Shown: one piece after another, positions 8,863-18,599 of the stretch
Layout of the letters: each line of letters opens with the position of its first letter
Position numbering within the stretch: the first letter of the stretch is position 1
Assembly: GCF_902764455.1 (NCBI RefSeq)
Contig: NZ_CACWVY010000018.1
Span: 1 to 64,000 of the forward strand
Direction: 5' to 3'
Length of the DNA stretch: 64,000 nucleotides
DNA from: an uncultured Methanobrevibacter sp.
GTDB taxonomy: Archaea; Methanobacteriota; Methanobacteria; Methanobacteriales; Methanobacteriaceae
Made by a program: the position numbers and the translations under genes
Notes under the pieces: generated by a model
What the model saw: the letters and a program-made list of their open reading frames with translations, nothing else
The model's database searches: none
Told to the model about the DNA's origin: nothing

Positions 8863-9906
8863 ATGAGTAATAGGAAAATACAGATGCCGAGGGAAGTTTA
8901 CATTGATCCGGGCATTATAAAGGATACGGCCGAGATTTGCAAATCTCTACATTTGGATAAAAAGGCATTGATTGTAACTGGTTCCCATACTTTTGATGCG
9001 GGAGCAAAACCTGCAATTGAAAGCCTTGAAACTGAGGGTATTGAATATGATGTAATTAAAGTAAATAATGCATCTCAGGAATCAATATCTGAAGTTGAAG
9101 AATTGATTACACCCGACACTACCGTACTGGGTATTGGAGGTGGAAAAGTTATTGACGTAGCTAAATTATCTTCTTATAATCAGGGCGTATACTTTGTATC
9201 CATGCCGACAACAGCTTCTCATGATGGTATTGTATCTCCTATGGCATCAATCAAAAACCCTGATACTTCAATATCTGTTGCAGCCCACTCTCCGATAGCA
9301 GTCATTGCCGATTCGGAGGTAATTGCACAATCTCCATTCAGACTGCTTGCAGCAGGTTGCGCTGATTTAATAGCTAATTTCACAGCAATTAAAGATTGGG
9401 AATTAGCACACAGACTTAAGAATGAATCATTCAGTGAATCAGCTGCTGCACTGTCAATAATGTCAGCTCATCTGATTACTGACAATATTGCAAATATTAA
9501 ACCAAATCTTGAGCCTAGTGCGAGAATTGTCATGAAATCTCTCTTCAGTGGAGGAATGGCAATCAGTATTGCTGGCTCTTCACGTCCTGCAAGCGGATCA
9601 GAGCATCTCTTCTCACATGCTTTGGACAAGATATTGGATAAGCCTGCACTTCATGGTGAGCAATGTGGTATCGGAACAATAATGATGATGTATCTTCATG
9701 GAGGAGATTGGAAATCTATTAGAGATACTCTAAAAGCGGTTCAGGCTCCAACCACAGCTGCTGAAATAGGTATTTCAGATGAAGATGTCATCAATGCATT
9801 GGTGATGGCTAATAATATCCGACCGGAGCGATACACTATTTTAGGTGACAACGGAATTTCAAAAGAAGCTGCTTATGAACTGGCTCATAAAACAGAGGTG
9901 ATTTAA
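8863..9906 (+). CDS. egsA: sn-Glycerol-1-phosphate dehydrogenase
   Basis: EgsA reduces dihydroxyacetone phosphate to sn-glycerol-1-phosphate, the backbone of archaeal membrane lipids. The iron-alcohol-dehydrogenase-like fold has the NAD(P) loop GIGGGKVIDVAK and the PTTASHDGIVSP segment. Metal ligands are expected in GCADLIANF, GSEHLFSHAL and LHGEQCGIG. The 347-residue length is normal. TAGGAGAT precedes the ATG. The stop overlaps the next ATG by one base, giving a tight egsA-UPF0179-rpiA operon with a TATA-like element upstream (TTATACATATATAAT). Confidence 0.95.
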   Translation: MSNRKIQMPREVYIDPGIIKDTAEICKSLHLDKKALIVTGSHTFDAGAKPAIESLETEGIEYDVIKVNNASQESISEVEELITPDTTVLGIGGGKVIDVAKLSSYNQGVYFVSMPTTASHDGIVSPMASIKNPDTSISVAAHSPIAVIADSEVIAQSPFRLLAAGCADLIANFTAIKDWELAHRLKNESFSESAAALSIMSAHLITDNIANIKPNLEPSARIVMKSLFSGGMAISIAGSSRPASGSEHLFSHALDKILDKPALHGEQCGIGTIMMMYLHGGDWKSIRDTLKAVQAPTTAAEIGISDEDVINALVMANNIRPERYTILGDNGISKEAAYELAHKTEVI

Positions 9907-10340
9907 TGATAACATTAATAGGTAAACAACTTGCAAAAAAAGGTCAAGAATTTGTTTTTTTAGGTCCCGCTCCTGAATGTGATGATTGTAGATTTAAATC
10001 ATCTTGTATTGGAAGCCTTGAAAAAAACAGAAAATATGTTATAACAGAAGTACGTGATAATGAACAGAAATGCCCTATCCATGGTGAAGGAGCTGTAGTT
10101 CCTGTTGAAGTCGACAGGGCTCAAATAGACATTTTAACAGATTCTAAAAATATTTTTGAAGGTTCAACATTCACATTCAACGCTGTTGACTGTGATGAAG
10201 AGTGTGAATTTCATGATCTTTGTTTCCCTGAAGGTTTAGTGGAAAACGATAAATGCATTGTATTAAATCATGAAGGAAAACATAATGACTGTAAAAAAGG
10301 TTATAAACTTAATAAATTAACATTGGGGTTTGTGATATAA
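9906..10340 (+). CDS. UPF0179 family cysteine-rich protein
   Basis: This 144-residue protein matches the archaeal UPF0179 family. It has ECDDCRFKSSC near the N-terminus and DCDEECEFHDLC near residue 100, plus further single cysteines, suggesting metal or Fe-S binding. Function is unknown. It overlaps the egsA stop by one base and abuts rpiA, so it is translated with lipid and pentose phosphate genes; whether this reflects a functional link is not clear. Confidence 0.85.
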   Translation: MITLIGKQLAKKGQEFVFLGPAPECDDCRFKSSCIGSLEKNRKYVITEVRDNEQKCPIHGEGAVVPVEVDRAQIDILTDSKNIFEGSTFTFNAVDCDEECEFHDLCFPEGLVENDKCIVLNHEGKHNDCKKGYKLNKLTLGFVI

Positions 10341-11027
10341 ATGAAAAATGCTAGTAGCAACAATTCCAGTAAAAAAAATGCCGGTTACAAGGCTGCTGAA
10401 TATGTGGAAGACGGAATGGTTTTAGGGCTTGGTACAGGTTCAACCACACATTTCTTCATTGAAAAGGTAGGAATGAGAGTTAAAGAGGAAGGAATTAATG
10501 TGATGGGAATTCCAACATCATTTCAATCCTTACTGATTGCAAAACAGTGGAACATTCCAATCACTACCTTAGAAGAGCATGACATTGACCTTTCTGTTGA
10601 TGGTGCCGATGAGGTGGACTTTGATTTTAATTTAATTAAAGGAGGGGGAGCAGCTCATACTAAAGAAAAAATTGTAGACTATGCTGCCAAAAAATTCATC
10701 GTCATTGTAGATGAATCAAAATGTGTTGAAAAGTTAGGTACATTTCCTGTTCCTGTAGAAGTGCTGCCTGATGCATCAAGGATGGTAATACAGACATTGG
10801 AAGATATGGGTGCAACATGTGAGATAAGAATGGCACAAAGAAAAGACGGGCCTGTTATTACAGATAACGGAAACTTTGTAATTGATGCCAAATTTGACAA
10901 GATTGAATCACCTGCTCACTTGGAAATTGACTTAAATTCAATTCCAGGTGTAGTAGAAAATGGAATCTTCTCACAGATGGTTGATAAAGTCATTGTAGGA
11001 ACTGAAGACGGAACCAAAGAGTTGTAG
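10341..11027 (+). CDS. rpiA: Ribose-5-phosphate isomerase A
   Basis: RpiA interconverts ribose-5-phosphate and ribulose-5-phosphate. Diagnostic segments are [14 protein letters not shown] (phosphate binding), SVDGADEVD (catalytic Asp) and [12 protein letters not shown] (Lys/Glu). The 228-residue length is typical. In methanogens lacking a full oxidative pentose phosphate path this enzyme links ribose to the ribulose monophosphate route. It is the third gene of the egsA operon, with its ATG directly after the previous stop. Confidence 0.95.
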   Translation: MKNASSNNSSKKNAGYKAAEYVEDGMVLGLGTGSTTHFFIEKVGMRVKEEGINVMGIPTSFQSLLIAKQWNIPITTLEEHDIDLSVDGADEVDFDFNLIKGGGAAHTKEKIVDYAAKKFIVIVDESKCVEKLGTFPVPVEVLPDASRMVIQTLEDMGATCEIRMAQRKDGPVITDNGNFVIDAKFDKIESPAHLEIDLNSIPGVVENGIFSQMVDKVIVGTEDGTKEL

Positions 11028-11035
11028 GTGATTGT

Positions 11036-11260
11036 ATGCAGGGTCCGTTTGGCGGAATGCCTTTTTTCGATTTTAAAGATTTGGCATTTAAGATAGCTAT
11101 ATTGTTCGGTGGTTTACTGGTTATTTATGGCATCCTATGGCTTTTGGCTGAATTGAAGATTATTCCTATGATAATCTTTGCAATATTTCCTCAAATCGTT
11201 TTGATTTTAGTGGGTTTATTCATAATATACTTCGCTTTTTCCAAAAGAAATACATATTAA
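11036..11260 (+). CDS. Small membrane protein, unknown function
   Basis: This 74-residue protein has two strongly hydrophobic segments (about residues 17-38 and 43-66) and a short charged C-terminus. AGGTGAT lies at good spacing before ATG 11036 and overlaps the rpiA stop region, so translation is well supported. No family is recognised with confidence. It ends the egsA-rpiA transcript and converges on the large adhesin gene. Confidence 0.7.
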   Translation: MQGPFGGMPFFDFKDLAFKIAILFGGLLVIYGILWLLAELKIIPMIIFAIFPQIVLILVGLFIIYFAFSKRNTY

Positions 11261-11322
11261 AAAAAGATTGTCAGAATATCTTATCTATTTATATTTTTAT
11301 TATATTAAAAAGAAAAAATTAA

Positions 11323-11342
11323 AAGAGATTAATTAATCTCTT
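11323..11342. terminator. Shared hairpin terminator between convergent genes
   Basis: AAGAGATTAA/TTAATCTCTT is a perfect 20-bp palindrome ending at the adhesin stop codon. On the minus strand it is followed by TTTTAATTTTTTCTTTTT, a good U-tract for the adhesin transcript. On the plus strand it may stop the rpiA transcript. Confidence 0.55.
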
Positions 11343-14285
11343 CTATTTAATGGTTATTTTTGGTTTTACAGTTTTATTATAGTAGTAACTGTTACCCGCA
11401 AATTTAACAGTAGCTGTGTATTTGCCTTTTTTGGTAAATTTGGTAATTTTAAAGATAGCTTTACCTTTGGAATTGGTAGTGGCCTTGTAGGTTTTACCTT
11501 TAATTTTAAGTGTAACTTTCACTTTTTTAATAGCTGCATTTTTGTTGGTTTTCAAGATTATTGCATATTGTTTGGTTTTTGTTGCAGCTTTAAATGTTTT
11601 TGCTTTTGCAGTTAATTTAGGTGTTGCTTTTTTGACAACAACATTAACTTTTGAACTGGATGCTTTGTATAAATCATCACCATCAAAATTAAGAACTGCA
11701 GGGTATGTTTTAGGAGCTAAATTGCTTAAAGCAAAACTAACTTGACCTTTGCTATCTGTGGTTTTATTATAATCTTTACCGTTGAAGGTAATTGTTACAG
11801 TTTTATTAGCTAAAATTTCTCCATTAACATCTTTTAAAGTAAGTACTAAGTTTTTAGCAACATTATATGTTTTAGTTACTTTTGATGCTTCGATTTTAGT
11901 TGAAGTTTTCACATTGATTGTAGCAGTTGTGTTAGATGAATCCAAATATGCTCTGCTGTTGTATGTGAAAGTTGCAGTGTTTGCACCTTCATTTGCAGTG
12001 AAATTAAATGCTGCTATACCGTTAGCATTTGTTTTTGCAGTGTAGTTTACACCATTTAATGATAAAACAACTTCTTCATTGTATAATGCATTTCCATTTC
12101 CGTCCTTTAATGTAACATTAATTAATCCGTTAGTTGAATCGAGGGTAATGTCTTCAGCAGTAAGCTGTGTAGCTGGATTTGTGCTGTAAACGCCAATGAC
12201 ATTGTCTGCACTTTGGAAACTGCTATCTGCTAGAGCAATGAATTCCCTGAATGTTGGTGGGAATGGATAGTACATTGCAGCTGGAGGGCATTTGTTGGTT
12301 CCTATTGTTACATTGTAATATCCTCCACCAAGTAAGAAGTATAATCTTCCTGCAGCAATGGTATTGTTGAAAATAACTTCATTTCCAGATCCATAAGCAG
12401 TAATTGCACTGATTTTATAATTGCTGATTGTATTTTCATAAACTGTATGTCCTTTTGAATGCATTAAATAGATTCCTTCTTTTGCACCGTTAACTGTATT
12501 ATTGAAAATGACAGCATTAGGACAGGTTCCGTGTCTTACATCAATACCATGGTTTATGGCATTGGAAATTTTATTGTTAATAATTGTTGAATTTGCTGAA
12601 CCGAAGCTTATAACACCTGTGGTGTAGACATCATGGATGTTATTGTTGGATACAAGTCCATTAGGTGAACTTCTCAAGAAAATACCCCATGATGCGCCGG
12701 TAATATCCAAATTGGTTGCAGTGAATTTTTTACTTTGTTCAATGTGTAATCCTACAGTTTTATATTCTTCTGTGCTGGTAGTTGCTTTTGTGGTATCATA
12801 ACCAGGGTATTGTGTGATGATGTTTAAATCACTGATTACAGCACCGGTTGTGTTTACAATGTAGAATACAGCATATTCTCCTATAGCATATCCTCCACTT
12901 GAGGTTGCATTTCTGATTTTTGCAGGTACATTGGATGCATTGATATTATTATATCCAATTAAGGTAGCACCATTTCCTAAAATTTTGATGTTTTTATCTG
13001 CATAAATTGAAATATCATTGAATGTTGCATTTTTTTCAAAGGATAATGTGTCTCCATCAGCCATGGAATCAATAATGCTTTGAATTTCACTTCCGGTCAT
13101 TCCGCTGGTTACATTGTAAATAGTTCCGGTTGGATTTAAAATAGTTGCATAATCAGGATTAGGTTTAACAGGAGTTGCAATGTCTACTGGGCTAACAGGT
13201 GAAATGCCTTCAGTATATGTTCCTATAACACCGTCTGCAGTTTGATAAGCACTGTTTGCTTGTGCTATAAAGTATACGAAAGTTGGTGGGAATGGTAAAT
13301 TGTCTAATTGGAAGGTATTTTCTTCAACGTTAATGTCATAGTATCCTCCACCAAGTAAAATACCTATTCTTGATTTTTTCAGGGTGTTGCCTGAAATGGT
13401 AATTTGACCTGATCCGTAACATGTAATTGAACTGGTAGTACAATTGATAATTGCGTTTCCAGATGCGGTGTGTCCTTTGGAATGCATTAAATAGATTCCT
13501 TCTTTGGAACCGATTACTGTGTTGTTGATTATTTGCACATTAGGTCCTGTTCCGTGTCTTGCATCAATTCCATGGTTTTTAACGTTGACTACTTTGTTGT
13601 TTGTGATAAGTGTTCTTGGAGATCCAAAGTTGATTATACCTATTGCTTCCTGGTTTTGAATTGTGTTGCCGATTATTTTTCCATCAGCACTGTACTCTAA
13701 ATAAATACCCCAGTAACCACCGATAATTGTTGATTTTTCTATGGTTAAGTTATTTGCGGAGTTGGTGAATATTGCTGCCTGTCCATATTCCGGACTTTGT
13801 CCTACAACAGTTAATCCATTGACTACTACATTTGTAGTGTTGACAACGTATAATGTTGCATAATTTCCTATTCCGTATCCTCCAGATTGGGTAGGTGTTG
13901 TTATCTTATTTGGGGTGGTATTAACATTAGGATTTTCATATCCGATTAATTTTGCCCCATTACCGTTGATTGTAATACTTTTATCTACATATATGCATAT
14001 GTCATTATAAGTTCCTTCTTCGAAGTTTAAAGAATCCCCATCGCTCATATTATTGATGGTTTTTTGGATAGTTTCACTATCTGAACCACTTTTTATATCA
14101 TAGCTTGCGGATAATTTAATATCATCTGTGCTTTGAAGTAAATCACTTACATCTGAGCTTTCTTGAATTTTTTGTTCATCGTTTGCAGCTGTAAAATCAG
14201 AAGTATCTTCTGCAAATACAGCAGATGAACCTAAAATAATTGCGAAAACTAAAAATGTAGTTATAAATAAACTCTTTTTATTCAT
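11343..14285 (-). CDS. Large adhesin-like secreted protein: two beta-helix domains plus three Ig-like repeats
   Basis: A signal peptide (residues 1-25, cleavage after VFA) is followed by two right-handed parallel beta-helix domains, about 61-375 and 388-725, that are clear duplicates of each other. Shared landmarks are NHGID.RHGT.PN, EGIYLMHSKGHT, LLGGGYY and FPPTF. Three Ig-like repeats follow (about 735-815, 816-895, 897-980). The last is very lysine-rich, as if to bind the anionic pseudomurein wall. There is no C-terminal membrane anchor. Such adhesin-like proteins are abundant in Methanobrevibacter and are thought to mediate contact with other microbes or plant material. It converges on rpiA and diverges from the next surface protein. 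Confidence 0.85.
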   Translation of the reverse strand: MNKKSLFITTFLVFAIILGSSAVFAEDTSDFTAANDEQKIQESSDVSDLLQSTDDIKLSASYDIKSGSDSETIQKTINNMSDGDSLNFEEGTYNDICIYVDKSITINGNGAKLIGYENPNVNTTPNKITTPTQSGGYGIGNYATLYVVNTTNVVVNGLTVVGQSPEYGQAAIFTNSANNLTIEKSTIIGGYWGIYLEYSADGKIIGNTIQNQEAIGIINFGSPRTLITNNKVVNVKNHGIDARHGTGPNVQIINNTVIGSKEGIYLMHSKGHTASGNAIINCTTSSITCYGSGQITISGNTLKKSRIGILLGGGYYDINVEENTFQLDNLPFPPTFVYFIAQANSAYQTADGVIGTYTEGISPVSPVDIATPVKPNPDYATILNPTGTIYNVTSGMTGSEIQSIIDSMADGDTLSFEKNATFNDISIYADKNIKILGNGATLIGYNNINASNVPAKIRNATSSGGYAIGEYAVFYIVNTTGAVISDLNIITQYPGYDTTKATTSTEEYKTVGLHIEQSKKFTATNLDITGASWGIFLRSSPNGLVSNNNIHDVYTTGVISFGSANSTIINNKISNAINHGIDVRHGTCPNAVIFNNTVNGAKEGIYLMHSKGHTVYENTISNYKISAITAYGSGNEVIFNNTIAAGRLYFLLGGGYYNVTIGTNKCPPAAMYYPFPPTFREFIALADSSFQSADNVIGVYSTNPATQLTAEDITLDSTNGLINVTLKDGNGNALYNEEVVLSLNGVNYTAKTNANGIAAFNFTANEGANTATFTYNSRAYLDSSNTTATINVKTSTKIEASKVTKTYNVAKNLVLTLKDVNGEILANKTVTITFNGKDYNKTTDSKGQVSFALSNLAPKTYPAVLNFDGDDLYKASSSKVNVVVKKATPKLTAKAKTFKAATKTKQYAIILKTNKNAAIKKVKVTLKIKGKTYKATTNSKGKAIFKITKFTKKGKYTATVKFAGNSYYYNKTVKPKITIK

Positions 14286-14412
14286 ATCATCATCTTTATC
14301 TAATTTTTATAATTACTTATTTCCTCTTTTAATCGATAAGCAACAATGTATAGTTTGTATTTTTTAATATTTAAATTAATTTTTATATAACATTGTTAAT
14401 CTATTTTAATTT

Positions 14413-14522
14413 AGTAAATAACAATCATTTACTTGTTTTTAATATTTTAAAAAACTTTATATTGGTTAAACATAAATATAATAAATATTAATCAATATTA
14501 AATTTAATTTACTTCGTAAATT
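14413..14522. promoter_or_regulatory. Inverted repeats in the divergent adhesin promoter region
   Basis: The 279-bp gap between two divergent surface-protein genes holds AGTAAAT-N7-ATTTACT (14413-14433) and AATTTAC-TTC-GTAAATT (14506-14522). They flank a TATA-like TTTATATT (about 14457-14464) that would serve the plus-strand gene. Both are built on GTAA/TTAC arms. They may be operators, but the region is nearly all A and T, so chance is possible. Confidence 0.35.
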
Positions 14523-14564
14523 TTCATAATTTATCTTGATTAAATTGAAATAGAGGGTTTATAT

Positions 14565-16310
14565 ATGGATAAAAAGGTTATAATTCTTTTGTTCATATGT
14601 TTAACATGTTTATTGCTAGTTTCAACGGTAAATGCTACTGAAATTAACAATAATACTTTATCTTCACAAGGTAATTCCTATCAGATTGCTGATGATTTAT
14701 CTAATGATGATATTCAGGTATTGTTGGATAATGCAAATGATGGTGATACATTTGAATTCACTTCAAAAGAGTATAAAAATGTTTCATTGGTGGTAGATAA
14801 GAAATTAAATATCGTATCTGCTACAGGTAGTATTGTTTATGTCTCAGATGGCATAAGTGCTAAGGCTCAAAACTTGTCAATAGACAAAACCTTCGGATTT
14901 TACTTTACCAACAATTCTGGTGGAAGCAGATTATCCGGAATAACAATAATATCCGATTTGAATGATTATGGGGTCATTGTTGATTCATCAGACAATACCA
15001 TAATTAAAAATAATAAGGGGACTGGCTCTCAAAAGGCAGGAATTCTAATTAAAGATTCAAATAATGTCGAGGTAAGTTTCAATTCAATTTCAAAATCAGT
15101 CGGTGATGGACTTCAGCTTAAAAATGTTGGATTCAGTTCAATTAAAAACAATACTATATCCTACAATCAAAGATCCGGAATAGAAACATCCAACATAAAC
15201 AATAATACTATTGTATATAATGAAATCCATCATAATGTGTTGAATGGAATTACTCTGCAGAATAAATCTTATGGGAATATAATTAAGCATAACAACGCTT
15301 ATGAAAATCTTAATGGTATTTTCATCAATTCCACATCCAGTTATGATATTATTAATGCAAATTCATTTACAAGCAATCGTAAAAATCCATCAATTACAGA
15401 AACTGGTGGAGTTTACGAAACAGGAAATGGATTATTATTTGGTTCAGGTTTTAAAACTGCAAAAGAAAAATATCCTGGAAGATTGGAAGTTAAGTATAAT
15501 GTTTTAGCACACAATGAAATGTATCAGGCTAAAAATAATCCTGATCTGCCTGTATTTAAACTGGGAGATAATTGGTTTGACTCAACCGATGATTCAAATA
15601 CTTTTGTATGTCCAATGCTTTTGGCAGGGATAATGAAAATGGGAACAATATCAGTGAAAAACGGTATTGGCCTTCAAATGTATGACAATAGCGGTCAGGC
15701 AGTTAAAGAATTCGGAACATTTGATACCAAGGTCAATGTTAACGGGAATCAGTATACTGCAAAATTTGTAAACGGCAAAGCTACAATTGATGCAAATCTT
15801 GATCCTGATAAGGAATACGATATTGAGGTCATGGTTGGTGGTGAACCTGTCAAATACAAATATAAGGCAGCATCCGGTGAAAAAGAAGATAATCAGGATT
15901 CCACTACTTCCCAAAATCAGGAAGGCCAAAGTGGAATGTCTGGAGATAATCAAGAATCTGTAACTGACTCTACACAAGGGGGTTCTGCTAAAGGTAGTGG
16001 AAATCCACAGAATGGAACTTCTAAAAGTGCTCACTATGCCAACTCTGAAAAATCAGGCGTTTTTGGAACAAATGCATCAGGATCTTTTCAGGATTCTTCT
16101 GATAATGGTGAAAGTGCGTTAACTAACGGAGACATTGATGCCGGAGATGCAAGTAACGGTGAAGTATCTCAAGAAGGTAAAGCATATGAAGTTGTACCTC
16201 CAAGTAAAATCTCAAAAGAGGTTACTGATACATCAGGACTTGTTGTATTGAGTATTGTTTCTTTATTGGGATGTTTGATTTATGGATACAGACGTAAAAG
16301 TGATTTTTAA
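14565..16310 (+). CDS. Secreted beta-helix (NosD-like) surface protein with C-terminal membrane anchor
   Basis: This 581-residue protein has an N-terminal signal segment (residues 1-24), a parallel beta-helix from about 80 to 330 with repeated 'NNxI..N' turns, a beta-rich domain with 'DNWFDSTDDSNTFVCP' around 335, and a Gln/Ser/Gly/Asn-rich linker (about 430-545). A hydrophobic segment (VVLSIVSLLGCLIYGY) ends with RRKSDF, so it is anchored at the outer face of the membrane with the helix reaching into the wall. It is a member of the adhesin-like group. Ligand unknown. The start ATG follows GAGGG. Confidence 0.8.
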   Translation: MDKKVIILLFICLTCLLLVSTVNATEINNNTLSSQGNSYQIADDLSNDDIQVLLDNANDGDTFEFTSKEYKNVSLVVDKKLNIVSATGSIVYVSDGISAKAQNLSIDKTFGFYFTNNSGGSRLSGITIISDLNDYGVIVDSSDNTIIKNNKGTGSQKAGILIKDSNNVEVSFNSISKSVGDGLQLKNVGFSSIKNNTISYNQRSGIETSNINNNTIVYNEIHHNVLNGITLQNKSYGNIIKHNNAYENLNGIFINSTSSYDIINANSFTSNRKNPSITETGGVYETGNGLLFGSGFKTAKEKYPGRLEVKYNVLAHNEMYQAKNNPDLPVFKLGDNWFDSTDDSNTFVCPMLLAGIMKMGTISVKNGIGLQMYDNSGQAVKEFGTFDTKVNVNGNQYTAKFVNGKATIDANLDPDKEYDIEVMVGGEPVKYKYKAASGEKEDNQDSTTSQNQEGQSGMSGDNQESVTDSTQGGSAKGSGNPQNGTSKSAHYANSEKSGVFGTNASGSFQDSSDNGESALTNGDIDAGDASNGEVSQEGKAYEVVPPSKISKEVTDTSGLVVLSIVSLLGCLIYGYRRKSDF

Positions 16311-16350
16311 TTTAAAATTTACTTTTCTTTTTTTCTTTTATTTTTATTAA
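16311..16350 (+). terminator. T-rich terminator after the NosD-like gene
   Basis: TTTTCTTTTTTTCTTTTATTTTTATT follows the stop by about 14 bp, in several short T runs broken by single C or A. It fits archaeal U-tract termination. Confidence 0.4.
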
Positions 16351-16374
16351 TGTGTTTAAACAAATTATATTTCA

Positions 16375-16779
16375 ATGACAGTAAAAAGCAATTCTATTAA
16401 AATTAATACTTCAAAAAAGTTTGAAATCATTGATATAACTTCTAAGATTAACGAATTAATTGAAATCAACGAAGGAATAATCTCTATTTTTTCAAAACAC
16501 TCTACTTCAGCAATTGTTGTTAATGAAAACGAGTCAGGACTTTTAAAGGATATTGAATTTAGTTTGGATAATCTGATTACTGATAAATATTCTTATGATC
16601 ATGATAGGATTGACAATAATGCCCGTTCACATCTTAAATCATTTTTGCTTTCTTCAAGTGAGTGTTTGCCGATTAAAAACAAAAAATTAGAGTTAGGTAC
16701 TTGGCAGTCAGTATTTTTTGTAGAATTAGATGGACCAAGAAGCTCAAGAACAATAACTTTGACAATGGTTGGTGAATAA
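16375..16779 (+). CDS. YjbQ/UPF0047 family protein (secondary thiamine-phosphate synthase-like)
   Basis: This 134-residue protein is a compact single-domain member of the YjbQ family. The N-terminal part has SIFSKHSTSAIVVNENESGLL, with conserved His/Ser. The middle keeps a short Asp/His/Arg cluster (YDHDRIDNNARSHLKS), and the C-terminus keeps LGTWQSVFFVELDGPRSSR. Family members show weak thiamine-phosphate synthase activity in bacteria; their true role is uncertain. A small membrane protein follows at once, with its ribosome binding site inside the last codons. Confidence 0.85.
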   Translation: MTVKSNSIKINTSKKFEIIDITSKINELIEINEGIISIFSKHSTSAIVVNENESGLLKDIEFSLDNLITDKYSYDHDRIDNNARSHLKSFLLSSSECLPIKNKKLELGTWQSVFFVELDGPRSSRTITLTMVGE

Positions 16780-16920
16780 TTGAATAAATGGACAATAATT
16801 TTAATAGTAGTTATAATTGTCCTACTAATTCTCATAGTTATTTTCAATAATTGGGACACTTCTCCAGTTGTGAATAATTACTCCCAAATGGAAACCGATA
16901 TGAGAAAATTATGGTATTGA
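16780..16920 (+). CDS. 46-residue single-pass membrane protein
   Basis: A TTG start at 16780, immediately after the yjbQ stop, opens 46 codons ending at TGA 16920. GGTGA at 16771-16775 gives the right spacing. The protein begins MNKWTIIL, has one long hydrophobic stretch (about residues 4-22), then a polar tail rich in Asn, Asp and aromatic residues, ending KLWY. This looks like a small membrane-anchored peptide with an exposed C-terminal tail. No family is recognised. Translation coupling to yjbQ is likely. Confidence 0.6.
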   Translation: MNKWTIILIVVIIVLLILIVIFNNWDTSPVVNNYSQMETDMRKLWY

Positions 16921-16928
16921 AAAAGAAT

Positions 16929-18584
16929 TTAGTTAATAAATTCAATTTCAAATGCAATTACAGGATACTCTAAGGTAAAATTGGTTATTACTTCAGGTGA
17001 CACTTCACCAAAGAATCCTTCAATTTTTTTATCTCCGGCAAATCCGGTAACATCTGCTGCTCTACCTGAAATGAATGTCTTATTATCACTGTCTTTTATT
17101 TCCATAGAATATCCTAAGTTTGATAGGACAGTTGTAACAATGGATTTGATTTCACTAAAGTTTGCAGTTGAGTGGCAAACTAGTGCAGCTAATTTTTTAG
17201 AAGCAACGGTTTTATTTTCCTTTGTTTCGTCAAGGTATAATACATCACCAATCTCAAAAATCTTTTGAGGCAAGTCCTCATGTTTGTTGTCTTCTAAAAA
17301 TTCCATTAAACTATTGATTAAGCTGGTTCTAATCATTGTTCTGTCAATAGTAATAGGTCTTGCAACCTGAACGTGTGGTTTTTCTTCCTGATTCATTTTT
17401 GTATAATGTGCCTCTTCGTTGGTAAGCATTAAACTCATTACTTCTTGGAAGCCTAAACTGACCATCACTTCACGGATAATACTTTCAGATTTAAACCAGT
17501 TGTTTTCATAAGCTACTGTGTTGATATCTGGAAGTTCGGCAACAACATCGTTAATGTGGTATTGCACTGCGATATTTTCAACAATATCCACTTCATGTAA
17601 AATATCTGTTCTGTAAGCTGGAATGATTGCTTTTACTTCATTATCATCAATGATTTCAGCGTCAAAACGTGCTTTGAATAATAATTCTTTGATATCTTCT
17701 GCTGTTAGGCTGGTTCCACCAATCAATTCATTTGCAGTATCAACATGGACGTTCATTTCTTGAGGAGTTAAATCAGGAGTTGTGATAGTTTTATCTTCAT
17801 ATCTGACTTCCATGGATTTTAGTTCGCCTCCGACTTCTGCAAATGATGAACAGATGATATTCAATGCCTGATTAACAGCTTTCTCATCGGTTCCGGTTAC
17901 ATCAACAATAATATTGTGAGTGTCTTCTTTAAGTTTGGTTAACTCACCATTAATGATTGGGGGCATTGACAGTACGTTGTCGTCTTTATCAAGAATCAAT
18001 GGGTATTTATCAAAGTCTTGGATTAAATGAGCATAAGCCTGACCTTTTTCATGATCGGTTAAAATTGCATCAGGAGTCATTTCAACATCTTTTTCAAGAG
18101 GAACAAATGCATTTGCATCTTTTGGTGTAGCGATGTATTTGAATGGTCCTTCCACTACGTCTGCATTGTGAATACCGATAGCTACTTTTTTTCTGTCCCT
18201 TCCGATAACCCAGTGAAGGTTTTCCTGAAATTCCATAACATATTTGAGCTTATCGCCGGAAAAATCAACATTATCGATTTTGGCAAATCCTATGTATGGT
18301 CTTATTGCTGCAACATCGCTATCAACAGTAACATATTCTCCGGATGGAGTTACCTTATAATCCGGAAAACCAATTTCCTGGCCGATAAATCCTTTAAAAG
18401 ATCTAGCTACTCCTTCAACAGACAAATTGTCAGGTCTGTTCGGGAAGAATTCTACTTTGATTTCCTCATCATCAAAGTCTTCAATGTCACTGGACATCAT
18501 AGGTAATGTGTCTATTAGTTCATCTTTTTCCATATCGATTCCTAAATCTTTTAAATCTTGATATTTAAATGTTATAACTGGCAT
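16929..18584 (-). CDS. pheT: Phenylalanyl-tRNA synthetase beta subunit (archaeal type)
   Basis: PheT is the editing and tRNA-binding subunit of the alpha2beta2 enzyme. At 551 residues it has the archaeal/eukaryotic length. It starts [15 protein letters not shown], keeps [13 protein letters not shown]-like '[16 protein letters not shown]' (here [13 protein letters not shown]), a B5 domain around 265-345, and the catalytic-like domain with [10 protein letters not shown] at the C-terminus. AGGAG precedes the ATG. The alpha subunit gene is not in the window. A small membrane protein gene lies 15 bp upstream and is probably co-transcribed. Confidence 0.93.
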   Translation of the reverse strand: MPVITFKYQDLKDLGIDMEKDELIDTLPMMSSDIEDFDDEEIKVEFFPNRPDNLSVEGVARSFKGFIGQEIGFPDYKVTPSGEYVTVDSDVAAIRPYIGFAKIDNVDFSGDKLKYVMEFQENLHWVIGRDRKKVAIGIHNADVVEGPFKYIATPKDANAFVPLEKDVEMTPDAILTDHEKGQAYAHLIQDFDKYPLILDKDDNVLSMPPIINGELTKLKEDTHNIIVDVTGTDEKAVNQALNIICSSFAEVGGELKSMEVRYEDKTITTPDLTPQEMNVHVDTANELIGGTSLTAEDIKELLFKARFDAEIIDDNEVKAIIPAYRTDILHEVDIVENIAVQYHINDVVAELPDINTVAYENNWFKSESIIREVMVSLGFQEVMSLMLTNEEAHYTKMNQEEKPHVQVARPITIDRTMIRTSLINSLMEFLEDNKHEDLPQKIFEIGDVLYLDETKENKTVASKKLAALVCHSTANFSEIKSIVTTVLSNLGYSMEIKDSDNKTFISGRAADVTGFAGDKKIEGFFGEVSPEVITNFTLEYPVIAFEIEFIN

Positions 18585-18599
18585 TATTAAACTCCTATA

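Noticed and set aside
16599-16859. 86-codon minus-strand frame opposite yjbQ
   Set aside because: Shadow of yjbQ and of the 46-residue membrane protein, no supporting signals.
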